Below are positions 30,203 to 39,997 of a stretch of DNA of 64,000 bases, in pieces (position 1 is the stretch's first letter; the number at the start of each line of letters is the position of its first letter). Made by a program: the position numbers and the translations under genes. This DNA comes from JALORV01 sp963707445 (GTDB taxonomy: Bacteria; Pseudomonadota; Gammaproteobacteria; Burkholderiales; Burkholderiaceae_F). The notes below the pieces were generated by a model, which was not told the DNA's origin, searched no databases, and was given only the letters and a program-made list of their open reading frames with translations. The stretch is taken from NCBI GenBank assembly GCA_963707445.1, contig CAVPPW010000002.1, positions 246,456-310,455 on the forward strand, read 5' to 3'.

Positions 30203-31240
30203 TCATGCGGCGAGCCGATCGCGGCGGCGTTGCTTGTCGGCGTGCGCCAGCGCGGCTTCGCGGACCCAGGCGCCGTCCTCCCATGCCTGCACGCGGTCGG
30301 CGAGGCGGTCGCGGTTGCATTGGCCGTGGCCGTTGACGACGTTCCAGAACTCGCTCCAGTCGATTTCGCCGAAATCCCAATGCCCTGACTCGCCGCGCTC
30401 GGCGTTGAAGCGCAGGTCCGGATCAGGCAGCGTGACGCCGAGCAACTTGGCCTGCGGCACGCACGCATCGACGAACTTCTGCCGCAGATCGTCGTTGCTG
30501 ATGCGCTTGATGCCCCATTTGATCGAGTCGCCTGAATGGGTCGAGTCCTTGTCGTGCGGGCCGAACATCATCAGGCTGGGCCACCACCAGCGATCGACCG
30601 CGTCCTGCACCATTGCGCGCTGCTCGGCCGTGCCCTTCATCATCGTCAGTAGCAGGTCGTAGCCCTGGCGCTGGTGGAACGACTCTTCCTTGCAGATGCG
30701 GATCATCGCGCGCGCATACGGCCCATACGAGCAGCGGCACAGCGGGATCTGATTCATGATCGCCGCGCCGTCGACCAGCCAGCCGATCACACCGATGTCG
30801 GCCCAGTTGAGCGTCGGGTAGTTGAAGATCGACGAGTACTTCGCCTTGCCCGAGTGCAGTGCATCGACAAGGTCGTCGCGCGCAACGCCGAGCGTTTCCG
30901 TCGCCGCGTACAGGTACATGCCGTGGCCACCCTCGTCCTGCACTTTGGCCAGCAAAATGGCCTTGCGCTTCAGCGTCGGCGCGCGCGTGATCCAGTTGCC
31001 CTCGGGCAGCATGCCGACGATTTCGCTGTGCGCGTGCTGGCTGATCTGGCGAACCAGCGTCTTGCGATAGCCCTCCGGCATCCAGTCCTTCGCCTCGATG
31101 AATTCGCCACGTGCGACCTTCGCGTCAAACTCGGCTTCGTACTCCGCGTCCCGCTGCTGTTCAGCGAGCGAGCGTGGCCGGCGCGATTTCAGCGCTTCGT
31201 CCCGTTCGGGGGAAGGAATGTCCATCGCCTGCGTGTACAT
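30203..31240 (-). CDS. paaA: Phenylacetyl-CoA epoxidase catalytic subunit PaaA
   Basis: Intact 345-residue diiron oxygenase subunit that makes ring-1,2-epoxyphenylacetyl-CoA. The start is MYTQAMDIPSPERDEALKSR. Iron-ligand helices are seen in RQISQHAHSEIVGMLPEGNW, LAKVQDEGGHGMYLYAATE, MIRICKEESFHQRQGYDLLL (Glu and ExxH patterns). The trailing part WWWPSLMMFGPHDKDSTHS is highly conserved in PaaA. Confidence 0.97.
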   Translation of the reverse strand: MYTQAMDIPSPERDEALKSRRPRSLAEQQRDAEYEAEFDAKVARGEFIEAKDWMPEGYRKTLVRQISQHAHSEIVGMLPEGNWITRAPTLKRKAILLAKVQDEGGHGMYLYAATETLGVARDDLVDALHSGKAKYSSIFNYPTLNWADIGVIGWLVDGAAIMNQIPLCRCSYGPYARAMIRICKEESFHQRQGYDLLLTMMKGTAEQRAMVQDAVDRWWWPSLMMFGPHDKDSTHSGDSIKWGIKRISNDDLRQKFVDACVPQAKLLGVTLPDPDLRFNAERGESGHWDFGEIDWSEFWNVVNGHGQCNRDRLADRVQAWEDGAWVREAALAHADKQRRRDRLAA

Positions 31241-31263
31241 AGTCGATCCTTCCTGCTGCTTAG

Positions 31264-32581
31264 TTACTGCTTCGGCCGGCGATCGATGATGCGTTTCGCC
31301 TTGCCGATCGATCGTTCGAGGCCCATCGGCGGCGCCAGCGCCACCGCGGCCGAGATGCCGATGTAGGCCTTGATGCTGTGTTCGAGCTTGCGGCCGGCGG
31401 CTTGGCGCGACTTCTGGCTGCCGTTGGCGAGCACCGAGCCCATCTCGACATGCACCGTCAGTTCGTCGAGGTTGCCGGGCCGGGTGACCTCGAGCGTGTA
31501 ATACGGCTCGAGCTCCGGCTGCTTCAGGATCAGTTCCTCGACCTGCGTCGGAAACAGGTTCACGCCGCGGATGATCAGCATGTCGTCCGAGCGGCCGGTG
31601 ATCTTCTCGATGCGCCGCATGCTGCGCGCGGTCGGTGGCAGCAGGCGCGTCAGGTCGCGGGTCCGATAGCGCACCATCGGCAGCGCTTCCTTGGTCAGCG
31701 AGGTGAAGACGAGTTCGCCTTTTTCGCCCTCGGGCAGCACCTCGCCGGTGTCCGGGTTGATGATCTCGGGATAAAAGTGGTCTTCCCAGACCGTCAGGCC
31801 GTCCTTGGTTTCGATGCATTCCTGCGCGACCCCCGGGCCGATGATTTCCGAGAGCCCGTAGATGTCGATCGCGTCGAGCGACGTCTTGGCCTCGATCGCC
31901 TCGCGCATCGCCGGTGTCCATGGCTCGGCGCCGAAGATGCCGATCGAAAGCGACGACTTCTTCGGGTCCATGCCCTGCTTTTCCATCTCCTCGGCGATCG
32001 CCAGCATGTACGACGGCGTCACCATGATGATGTCGGGCTTGAAGTCGGCAATGATCTGCACCTGGCGTTCGGTCATGCCGCCCGAGATCGGGATCACCGT
32101 GCAGCCGAGCCTCTCAGCACCGTAGTGCGCGCCGAGCCCGCCGGTGAACAATCCGTAGCCGTACGACAACATGCACCATGTCGCCGGCGCGGCCGCCGGC
32201 GGCGCGGATCGAACGCGCCATCACGGTGGCCCAGGTGTCGATGTCCTTCGCGGTGTAGCCGACCACCGTCGGCTTGCCGGTGGTTCCGCTCGACGCATGA
32301 ACTCGCACGACCTTCTCGCGTGGCACCGCGAACATGCCGAACGGGTAGTTGTCGCGCAGGTCTTTCTTCAACGTGAACGGGAACTTCGCCAGGTCGGCCA
32401 GCGTCTTCAGGTCCGACGGCTTCACCTTCGCGTCGTCGAACTTCTTCCGGTAGTGCGGCACGTTGTCGTACGCGTGATTCAGCGACCAGCGCATCCGCTC
32501 GAGCTGCAGCGCCTGCAGATCGGCGCGCGACGCGCGCTCGATCGGCTCGAGTTCGGACGGGTGCGGCTTCTTCGACGGCAT
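31264..32581 (-). CDS. paaK: Phenylacetate-CoA ligase PaaK, one frameshift
   Basis: Adenylate-forming ligase activating phenylacetate to its CoA thioester, the first step of the pathway. The start is MPSKKPHPSELEPIERASRA, with ATP-binding motif VHASSGTTGKPTVVGY, then after a shift SYGYGLFTGGLGAHYGAERL, DIYGLSEIIGPGVAQECIE and C-terminal ITGRSDDMLIIRGVN. An extra T near 32175 (GTGCATGTTGTCG) breaks the frame. Repaired length is about 439 residues, as in PaaK. Confidence 0.96.
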
Positions 32582-32595
32582 CTCGCTCCCCCGGT

Positions 32596-33042
32596 TCAGA
32601 GGCTCACGACCTGCTTGCCCTTCATCGTGTGCGAGCGGCCCCGCATCACCGCGACCGGCGTGCCCTTCTGGTTGGTGACCTTGATGTCGTAGACACCGGT
32701 GCGTCCGGTGCGCGCGACTTCATGGCACTCGGCAACGAGACGATCGCCTTCGTGCGCCGGAGCGAGAAAATCGACGACGATGCCGGCAGCGACCGTCACC
32801 TCGTTGTAGCTGTTGCAGGCGAACGCGAAGGCGGAATCGGCCAGCGTCGTGACGAAGCCGCCATGGCAGATCTTGAATCCGTTCAGCATGTCGGGCCGCA
32901 CCGTCATCGCGATGCGCGAATAGCCCGGTCCGATCGCCTCGATGTGCATGCCGAGCCCGCGCGAGGCGGCATCGTCCATGAACATTCCGAGTTTGACCGC
33001 CTCGGCGATCGCATGCGCGTCATGGGCCATCGAATCACTCAT
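32596..33042 (-). CDS. paaI: Hotdog-fold phenylacetyl-CoA thioesterase PaaI
   Basis: Intact 148-residue hotdog enzyme. The ATG at 33042 gives MSDSMAHDAHAIAEAVKLGM. The catalytic helix region reads GFKICHGGFVTTLADSAFAF, with the Asp typical of PaaI, and the end reads MKGKQVVSL. It probably relieves CoA trapping by hydrolysing ring-hydroxylated or dead-end phenylacetyl-CoA derivatives. Its start overlaps the end of paaH by 8 bases. Confidence 0.95.
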   Translation of the reverse strand: MSDSMAHDAHAIAEAVKLGMFMDDAASRGLGMHIEAIGPGYSRIAMTVRPDMLNGFKICHGGFVTTLADSAFAFACNSYNEVTVAAGIVVDFLAPAHEGDRLVAECHEVARTGRTGVYDIKVTNQKGTPVAVMRGRSHTMKGKQVVSL

Positions 33043-34577
33043 GGAAGCCGGCTCCGGTGTAACCCTTGCGGGTGATGAGCGCCGACGTGCGGTAGCGCTC
33101 TTCGCCGTAGTGCTCGCGCAGATTCGCGAGCGTTCGCGCGAACACGCGCAGACCGACCTGCTCCGACCACTCCATCGGCCCGCGCGGATAGTTGACGCCA
33201 TAGCGCATTGCGACGTCGATCGCATCGGCGCTGCAGGTGCCGTGCGCCACCGCATCGGCCGCCTCGTTCACAAGCATCGCGATCAGCCGCATCACGACGA
33301 GGCCGGCGACGTCGTCGAGCGGTGAACAGCTATAGCCCGCGAGAGCCAGGGTCGCGCACACCGTGCGGAACGCCGCCATGCCGCACTGGTCGGCACGCGC
33401 CAGACCGAGCCGCGGCGTCTTCGCGTAATCGAGAGCAAGATCGAAGAGGACAAGGTGTTCGTGCTTTTCCTCCATCGCGCGGCGCGTCGCTGGTCGTCCA
33501 TCGGTCATCATCAGCCGCGCCGGTCCGATCTCGAGCCATCCCGCGGACACCTCCTGCGCCGAGCGCGGGCCCTGCACGCGCACGACGTCGATGCCGGCCG
33601 CTTCCAGTCGCGTGATGATCGGCGTAGCGATGCCGAGCGACCCAACGGCGACGACGCGCTTCACCGGCTCTGCACCCGGCTCGACGGCCGGCGCCGGTTT
33701 CGCGGCGCCGTTGCGATAGTCGTAAATCCCGCGACCGCTCTTGCGTCCTAGGCGGCCGGCGCGCACCAGTTCCTGCTGTGCCAGCGACGGCGCGTAGCGG
33801 CGTTCGCCGAACGTCGCCTCGAACACCGCCGTGCTGACCGCCAGATTCACGTCGTGGCCGATCAGGTCCATCAGCTCGAACGGACCCATCGGAAAGCCGC
33901 CGCAGTCGCGCACGATCGCGTCTATCGTCGCCGGGTCGGCGGCGCCTTCGATGTACGAGCGCCAGGCTTCGCCGTAAAACGGCCGCGCGATCCGGTTGAC
34001 GATGAAGCCGGGCGTGGATTTCGCGTACGCCGGCTTCTTGCCCCACGACTCGGCGGTTGCGAAGACGGTCGAGGCGACATCCGCCGAGGTCTCGAGCCCG
34101 CTGATGACCTCGACCAGTTTCATCCGCGTCGGCGGATTGAAGAAATGCATGCCGACAACGCGCTCCGGCCGCTTCAGTCCCGCGGCCATCGCGGTGATCG
34201 ACAGCGACGAAGTGTTGCTGGCAAGGATCGCGTCGTCAGCGACGACGTCTTCGAGCCCGTGCAGCAGCGCGCGCTTGGCTGCCAGATCCTCGACGATCGC
34301 TTCCACGACGAGGCCGCATCCGCCGAAGCCTGAGGTCGGGGCCGGCTGGATCCTCGCCCGCGCGGCATCGGCCTCCGAATGTGCCAACCTGCCCTTTGCG
34401 GCGAGCGACTGCAGCTCCGCCGCAATACCCGCCAGCGCGCGCTCGACCGCGCCCTGCTGCGCATCGGCCAGCAGGACCCGGTGCCCGGACTGCGCGGCGA
34501 CCTGCGCAATGCCGGCCCCCATCGCGCCGGCGCCGATCACGCCGACAAGGGTTTCAGCAGACAGGCCGTCCGGGCAT
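33035..34577 (-). CDS. paaH: 3-hydroxyadipyl-CoA dehydrogenase PaaH
   Basis: NAD-dependent dehydrogenase of about 513 residues, with Rossmann motif VIGAGAMGAGIAQVAAQSGH, NTSSLSITAMA, then VVGMHFFNPPTRMKLVEVIS and a duplicated C-terminal helical domain, as in PaaH. The long open frame from 34540 lacks the first dozen residues. LSAETLVGVIGAGAMG is in frame upstream, and an ATG at 34577, 2 bases after the paaG stop, becomes in frame if one C is removed from CGGCCTG. I take that as the start. It overlaps paaI at its 3' end. Confidence 0.93.
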
Positions 34578-34579
34578 AT

Positions 34580-35377
34580 CTACTGTCCGGTGAAGCGCGG
34601 CGCGCGCTTGTCGATGAACGCGGTGACACCTTCGCGATAGTCGGACGAGCGACCCAGCTCGCGCTGGATAGTCGCGCTCGAGGTCGAGCGCGGCCTCGAA
34701 CGAACGCTCCAGGTTGGCTTCCATCGCTTCACGCGTGCGCACGTAGCCGCGCGTGGGTCCGCTCGCGAGTTGCCGTGCAAGCGCGAGCGCGCTTGGCATC
34801 AGCTGATCGTCGTCGACGCAGCGCCAGATCAGGCCCCATTCCTCGGCCTGCGCGGCCGGCAACTTGTCGCCGAGCAGCGCCAGGCCCATCGCGCGCGCAG
34901 GCCCGACCAGTCGAGGCAACCACCAGGTGCCCGCCGCAGTCGGGCACGAGTCCGAGCTTCGAGAACGACTGGATGAAGCTCGCGGAGCGCGCGGCAATCG
35001 ACGAGATCGCAGGCAAACGGAATGTTCGCACCGGCACCCGCAGCGACGCCGTTGACCGCACACACCGTCGGCATGCGCAGGCGCCGCAGTCGCAGCAGCA
35101 TCGGCTTGTAGTAGTTCTCGATCGAGGCGCCGAGGTCGAGGGCTTCGCTGCCTGGCGCCACCGCACGGTCGGCAAGATCCTGTCCGGCGCAGAAGCCGCG
35201 GCCGGCTCCGGTCAGCACCAGGCAGCGCACCGTGGTGTCGGCCGCAATCTCGTCCAGCGCGGCACGCAGTTCGCCGTGCATCGCGACCGTGAAGCTGTTG
35301 AGCCGGTCGGGCCGGTTGAGCGTCAGCGTCGCTACGCCGTCCGCCCGTTCCAGACGGACCGTCTCGTATGTCGGCAT
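34580..35377 (-). CDS. paaG: 1,2-epoxyphenylacetyl-CoA isomerase PaaG, frameshifted
   Basis: Crotonase-fold isomerase converting the ring epoxide to oxepin-CoA. The start is MPTYETVRLERADGVATLTL, followed by LTGAGRGFCAGQDLADRAV and the oxyanion-hole region VNGVAAGAGANIPFACDLV. After a shift near 35000 it continues as PRLVGPARAMGLALLGDKL and WGLIWRCVDDDQLMP; a second shift near 34690 leads to the end SDYREGVTAFIDKRAPRFTG. Repaired length is 265 residues. It is the first gene of the leftward paa operon. The hydratase PaaF is not seen in the cluster. Confidence 0.93.
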
Positions 35378-35599
35378 CGGGGTCTCCTCGGCCGTCCGAA
35401 CCCCGCGCCGCGCGTGCGCATGAATTCGTTGACCGACCGTTCAATCAATAGTAGCGTTATCGGTTCCCCGCTGACAAGCGTTCGGTCGGACAGAATCAAT
35501 GGGTCGGACAGGAATTAGTCTGCGCCGCGGAGACTGCGCGGCGGCGCAGGCCTCTGGCTCAGTCCAAGCCGTCCGATGCCGCAAGATAAGGAGCTTCCC
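35378..35599. promoter_or_regulatory. Divergent paaG/paaN control region with CCGACCG motifs
   Basis: This 222-base gap separates the leftward operon from paaN. It contains GACCGACCGTTCAAT at 35431-35445 and, in inverted orientation, CGTTCGGTCGGAC at 35479-35491; a third partial copy GGTCGGACA follows near 35502. CCGACCG half sites are a plausible TetR-type PaaR operator because paaR lies in the operon. Exact promoter boxes were not identified with confidence. A ribosome site AAGGAG at 35587-35592 supports the GTG start of paaN at 35600. Confidence 0.6.
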
Positions 35600-37267
35600 G
35601 TGACACATCCCCTCTTCGAAAAACACCGCGCGACGCTGGAAGGCGCGCTCGCGGCGATTCAGACCCGCGGCTTCTGGTCCGCATATCCCGAGCAGCCGAG
35701 CCCGAAGGTCTATGGCGAAACCGCACAGGACACGGGCAAGGCGGCGGCGCTCGCGCATATGGGCCAGCGCTTCGAACTCGGTCAGCCGGAGTCGTCCAGC
35801 TGGAGCGCCAGCGAACACTCGCCGTATGGTGTGCCGCTCGGTGTCCAGTACCCCGTTTCGAGACCCCAGACGTTGATCGATGCCGGATTGGCCGCAATGC
35901 CGGCCTGGCAAGCCCTCGGGCCCGACGGCCGCATCGGCGTGCTGCTCGAAGCGCTGGCGCGCATCAACAAGGCGAGCTTCGAGATCGCCCACGCGGTGAT
36001 GTTGACGACCGGACAGGGCTGGATGATGGCGTTCCAGGCCGGAGGTCCGCATGCACAGGACCGGGCACTCGAGGCGGTGGCCTATGCGTGGCGCGAGATG
36101 AGCTTCGTGCCGCAGACGGCGCGCTGGGAAAAGCCGCAGGGCAAGAATCCGCCGATCGTGATGGAGAAGCGCTTCGAGGTCGTCGGCCGCGGCGTCGCGC
36201 TCGTGATCGGCTGCGGCACCTTTCCGACGTGGAATACCTATCCGGGGCTGTTCGCCGCGCTCGCGACCGGCAACCCGGTGATCGTCAAGCCGCATCCGAA
36301 CGCGATCCTGCCGGCGGCGATCAGCGTGCGCATCATCCGCGAAGTGCTGAAGGAGAACGGCATCGGGCCCGACCTCGTGACGCTCGCCGTCACCGACGAC
36401 CCGAAGGTCACACAGGCGCTGGCGACGAACCCGGCGGTGAAGTCGATCGATTTCACCGGCAGCAATGCCTTCGGTCGCTGGCTGATCGACAACGCGCGCC
36501 AGGCGCAGGTCTACGCCGAACTCGCAGGCGTCAACAACGTCGTCATCGAGTCGACCGACAGCTACAAGGCGATGCTGAAGAACCTCGCGTTCACGCTGAG
36601 CCTGTACTCGGGCCAGATGTGCACGACGACGCAGGACATCTTCGTGCCCGCCGAAGGGATCGAGACCGACGAAGGCCACAAGTCGTTCGACCAGCTCGCC
36701 GCCGATCTCGGCGTTGCGGTGGACAAGTTTCTTGCCGATCCGGCGGTGGCCACCGCAGTGCTCGGTGCGATTCAGTCGCCGGACACGCTGAAGCGCATCG
36801 AGGAGGCACCGGAACTGGCCGAAGTGGTGCTGGCGTCGCGCAAGATCGATCACCCGGATTTTCCGGCGGCGACCGTGCGTTCGCCGGTGCTGCTCAAGGC
36901 CGACACGAACAAGGAGTCGGCCTACCTGCAGGAGCGCTTCGGTCCGATCAGCTTCATCGTCAAGGTTCCCGATTGGCGGGCCGCCGTGGCGTTGTCGGAG
37001 CGGGCCGTGCAGGACCACGGCGCGCTGACGGTCGGACTGTATTCGACGAAGCAGGAGGTGATCGACGCGATGACGGCAGCCACGCAGCGCGCCGGCGTGT
37101 CGCTGTCGATCAACCTGACTGGCAACGTCTACGTCAATCAGTCGGCGGCGTTCTCCGACTACCACGCGACCGGCGCGAACCCGGCGGCGACTGCGAGCTA
37201 TACCGATTCCGCCTTCGTCGCGAATCGCTTCCGCGTTATCCAGCGCCGCTGGCACGCAACGTCGTAG
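35600..37267 (+). CDS. paaN: Aldehyde dehydrogenase PaaN of phenylacetate pathway
   Basis: Intact 555-residue aldehyde dehydrogenase. The GTG at 35600 sits 7 bases after AAGGAG and gives MTHPLFEKHRATLEGALAAI; an ATG at 35576 is in frame but poorly spaced. The ALDH core is visible in VIGCGTFPTWNTYPGLFAAL, DFTGSNAFGRWL and LYSGQMCTTTQDIFVP, which holds the catalytic Cys. It lacks the C-terminal MaoC hydratase domain of PaaZ, so ring-opening hydrolysis of oxepin-CoA must come from another protein. PaaN-type enzymes replace the PaaZ dehydrogenase half in many Betaproteobacteria. Confidence 0.93.
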   Translation: MTHPLFEKHRATLEGALAAIQTRGFWSAYPEQPSPKVYGETAQDTGKAAALAHMGQRFELGQPESSSWSASEHSPYGVPLGVQYPVSRPQTLIDAGLAAMPAWQALGPDGRIGVLLEALARINKASFEIAHAVMLTTGQGWMMAFQAGGPHAQDRALEAVAYAWREMSFVPQTARWEKPQGKNPPIVMEKRFEVVGRGVALVIGCGTFPTWNTYPGLFAALATGNPVIVKPHPNAILPAAISVRIIREVLKENGIGPDLVTLAVTDDPKVTQALATNPAVKSIDFTGSNAFGRWLIDNARQAQVYAELAGVNNVVIESTDSYKAMLKNLAFTLSLYSGQMCTTTQDIFVPAEGIETDEGHKSFDQLAADLGVAVDKFLADPAVATAVLGAIQSPDTLKRIEEAPELAEVVLASRKIDHPDFPAATVRSPVLLKADTNKESAYLQERFGPISFIVKVPDWRAAVALSERAVQDHGALTVGLYSTKQEVIDAMTAATQRAGVSLSINLTGNVYVNQSAAFSDYHATGANPAATASYTDSAFVANRFRVIQRRWHATS

Positions 37268-37288
37268 CGCCAAATCAGCATTTGAATT

Positions 37289-37380
37289 GCGCGCGCCCGC
37301 CCGGCCGCCCGAAGGGCGCGCGCCTCACTTGAGCGCTGCGAGTGCACGTGCGAGCCGAAGGCTCGCGTACACGAGCAGCG
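37289..37380 (+). repeat. Composite double-hairpin repeat, copy A (paaN-paaY gap)
   Basis: Hairpin 1: GCGCGCGCCC (37289-37298) pairs with GGGCGCGCGC (37314-37323) around the 15-nt loop GCCCGGCCGCCCGAA. Spacer TCACTTGAG. Hairpin 2 (37334-37380): invariant left flank CGCTGCGAGTGCACGTGCGA, variable tip GCC-GAA-GGC, invariant right flank TCGCGTACACGAGCAGCG; GCTGC/GCAGC and GCGA/TCGC pair. Starts 21 bases after the paaN stop and ends just before the paaY ribosome site AAGGAG (37381-37386). Confidence 0.93.
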
Positions 37381-37391
37381 AAGGAGTAACC

Positions 37392-37999
37392 GTGCCCTGT
37401 TACGAGATCAATGGAATCGTGCCCGTCGTCGATCCGACGGCGTTCGTGCATCCGACGGCGACGCTGATCGGCGACGTGATCGTCGGACCGGGCTGTTATG
37501 TCGCGCCGGGCGCGAGTTTGCGCGGCGACTTCGGCCGCATCGTCCTCGAGCGCGGCAGCAATCTGCAGGACTGCTGCGTGATGCACGGCTTTCCGGGCAC
37601 CGACACGATCGTGGGAGAGGACGGCCATATCGGCCATGGCGCGATCCTGCACGGCTGCGTCGTCAAGAAGAACGCGATGGTCGGCATGAACGCGGTGGTC
37701 ATGGACGAGGCGGTGATCGGAGAGTCGGCGATCGTCGCCGCCTGCGCCTTCGTCAAGGCCGGCATGGTCGTGCCCGCGCGGTCGCTGGCGGTCGGCACGC
37801 CCGCCAAGGTGCTGCGCCAGTTGTCGGATGAGGAAGTCGCGTGGAAAGCGAGCGGCACCCGCGCTACCAGGACCTGACGCGACGCAGCCTGCAGACGCTG
37901 CGCGAAGTGCCGCCGCTGGCGGCTGTCGAAGCCCAGCGCAAGCGCATCGAGATCGACGTCGACGGCGTCGTTCCGCGCGTCGCGACCCGGCGCGACTAG
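37392..37999 (+). CDS. paaY: Hexapeptide-repeat protein PaaY, one frameshift
   Basis: Left-handed beta-helix, gamma-carbonic-anhydrase-like protein; PaaY acts as a thioesterase supporting phenylacetate breakdown. The GTG at 37392, 5 bases after AAGGAG, gives MPCYEINGIVPVVDPTAFVH. Hexapeptide repeats and three metal-site His regions are visible (NLQDCCVMHGFPGTDT, GHIGHGAILHGCVV). Frame slips near 37855; the C-terminal helix continues YQDLTRRSLQTLREVPPL and ends VATRRD. Repaired length is about 202 residues. Its leader carries repeat copy A. Confidence 0.93.
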
Positions 38000-38005
38000 C
38001 GCGGC

Positions 38006-38205
38006 CTAGTCGTCCAGCGCCGCGCGCGCCACTGCGATCGCCGCGCGCAGCGTTTCGTAATCGCCGACCTGGTTGGCCAACAACGAGTATGAGCCGCGCA
38101 TTCAGTGCCGCGCTCTGCGCCTCGGTAAGTCCCGACGTGCGCATCGATCAGCGCCTGGTAGAAGTCGTCCGGGCGGTCGATGTTGGGGTCGGTGTTCAAC
38201 GGCAT
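38006..38205 (-). CDS. DUF2783 family small protein, two frameshifts
   Basis: Small protein of about 66 residues pieced from three frames: MPLNTDPNIDRPDDFYQALI-DAH, then GLTEAQSAALNARLIL, then SLLANQVGDYETLRAAIAVA ending RAALDD. This is the DUF2783 family, of unknown function, found next to FAD monooxygenases. Its ATG directly follows the monooxygenase stop (TGAATG). It may be an accessory of that enzyme; inference only. Confidence 0.8.
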
Positions 38206-39862
38206 TCAGTGCCCTCCCCGCCCCTGCGCGCGCACCAGGCCCTCGAGCACTTCCACCAGCCGCGGCGCCCGCCAGCGCGCGGCCACGTGCTGGTCTGGCC
38301 GCAGCAGGTAGACCGTCCCGGGCTGGCTGTCGTAACGCTGCTGCATGAGACCCTCGGCATCCTCGATGACGCGCACCTCGCCTGCGTCGCCCTCCGCACG
38401 CCGGACGATCAGCGTGATCCGCACCTCGCCGCCCACCGAGCGCTGCAGTTCGTCGAGCCATTGCGCGGATACCGGCGCGAACACCAGCAGTTCGAAGTGT
38501 CCGCCGACATGGTCGAGCAGCCAGGCGCTGCGGCCATCGACGCCCACCGGCGCGTCCGCCGCCGGCGCCCCGGGCACCATCGCGCCGGCGAACGGATCCC
38601 GGTCCATCGTCGACAGCGCGCTGCCGCGGTGCGTGGTCGGCGTCGACAGCCGGCCGCTGTTGACCAGCCGCCGCGCGAACGCATGGCGCTGCGACAGCGA
38701 CAGCACTGCGTCGCGGAAGGTGCGGCTGACCGGAGTCTTCGGCGTGATGAAGTCGGTCGCGCGCGTCGAGTTCAGGATGTTCTCGTCGGCGGCCTCGACC
38801 CGCTCGCGGTCGTAACTGTCGAGCAGCGAGGCCGGCGACTGCCCGCGCAGCACGCGCGCCAGCTTCCAGCAGAGGTTGTCGGTGTCCTGGAAGCCGCTGT
38901 TCGCACCGCGCGCGCCGAACGGCGACACCTGGTGCGCGGCATCGCCGACGAAGATGACGCGGCCGTGCACGAAGCGGTCGAGGCGGCGGCACTGGAACGT
39001 GTAGACGCTCACCCACTCGAGCTCGAACGGACGCGCGTCGCCGAGCATCGCGCGGATTCGCGCAATCACGCGCTCGGGCTTCTTTCTCTTCCTCGGGATC
39101 GGCGTCCCAGCCGAGCTGGAAGTCGATGCGCCAGACGTCGTCGGCCTGTCGATGCAGCAGCGCAGACTGCCCCGGATGAAACGGCGGGTCGAACCAGAAC
39201 CAGCGCTCGGGCGGAAACTCGGCCTTCATGTGCACGTCGGCGATAAGAAAGCGGTCGCGGAAGACCTGGCCCTTCCATTCCAGGCCCATCAGGTCGCGCA
39301 GCGCGCTGCGGGCGCCGTCGGCCGCGATCACGTAGTCGGCTTCGATGCGGTAGCGCCCGTGCGGCGTGTCGATCTCGAGCCGCGGCGCCGTCGCCGCCGG
39401 TTCGATGCCGACCGCCTTGTTCTTCCAGCGCACCTGATGGCCGAGCGCCGCGAGCCGGTCGACCAGCGCCTCCTCGAGGTGATACTGCTGCAGGTTGACG
39501 AACGCCGGCCGCTTGTGGCCGGGCTCGGGCAGCAGGTCGAACTGGTACGCCAGCTTGTCGTGGAAGAACACCTTGCCGACCTTCCAGCTGACGCCGTGCG
39601 CGCAGATCGGCTCGCCGCAGCCCAGCCGATCGAGCACCTCGAGCGCGCGCTTCGCGTAGCAGATCGCGCGCGAGCCGACGCTTACGGTGTTGTTGTCGTC
39701 GACGATGATGAAGTCGATGCCCTGCTGCGCGAGATCGATCGCCGCCGCCAGCCCGACCGGGCCGGCACCGACGATCGCCACCTGCGTGCGCGCCACCCCG
39801 CCCGCCGCGATCTCGGGCGGCGCCACATACGGATACTCCGGAGCCTGGTATGTCGATGGCAT
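38206..39862 (-). CDS. FAD-dependent aromatic monooxygenase, one frameshift
   Basis: Class A flavoprotein hydroxylase of about 552 residues. It has the GxGxxG FAD motif VAIVGAGPVGLAAAIDLAQQ, the DG motif VIAADGARSALRDLMG, and the second FAD motif VIFVGDAAHQVSPFGARGAN. The C-terminal thioredoxin-like domain ends VRAQGRGGH. One shift lies near 39075 (EEEK into KPERVIARI). It resembles 3-(3-hydroxyphenyl)propionate and related aromatic hydroxylases. Position near paa genes suggests an aromatic acid or phenol as substrate, but this is not shown by the sequence. Confidence 0.88.
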
Positions 39863-39898
39863 AGCAGCGCGGCGCTCTCCCTAGTATGTCTTTGTTCT

Positions 39899-39991
39899 AA
39901 GGACGGGCGCCCGGCCGCCCGAAGCCCGTCCTTCTAACTAGTCGCTGCGAGTGCACGTGCGACCGCGCAGCGGTCGCGTACACGAGCAGCG
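39899..39991 (+). repeat. Composite double-hairpin repeat, copy B
   Basis: Hairpin 1: AAGGACGGGC (39899-39908) pairs with GCCCGTCCTT (39924-39933) around loop GCCCGGCCGCCCGAA, identical to copy A although the stem shares nothing with it. Spacer CTAACTAGT. Hairpin 2 (39943-39991) has the same invariant flanks with tip CCGC-GCA-GCGG. Located between the metallohydrolase stop (39998) and the monooxygenase start (39862), both minus-strand genes. Confidence 0.93.
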
Positions 39992-39997
39992 CCGGCG

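Noticed and set aside
35441..37273. A 610-residue open frame antisense to paaN
   Set aside because: It mirrors the codon structure of paaN, is His/Arg-rich and has no recognisable domain; typical of shadow frames in GC-rich DNA.
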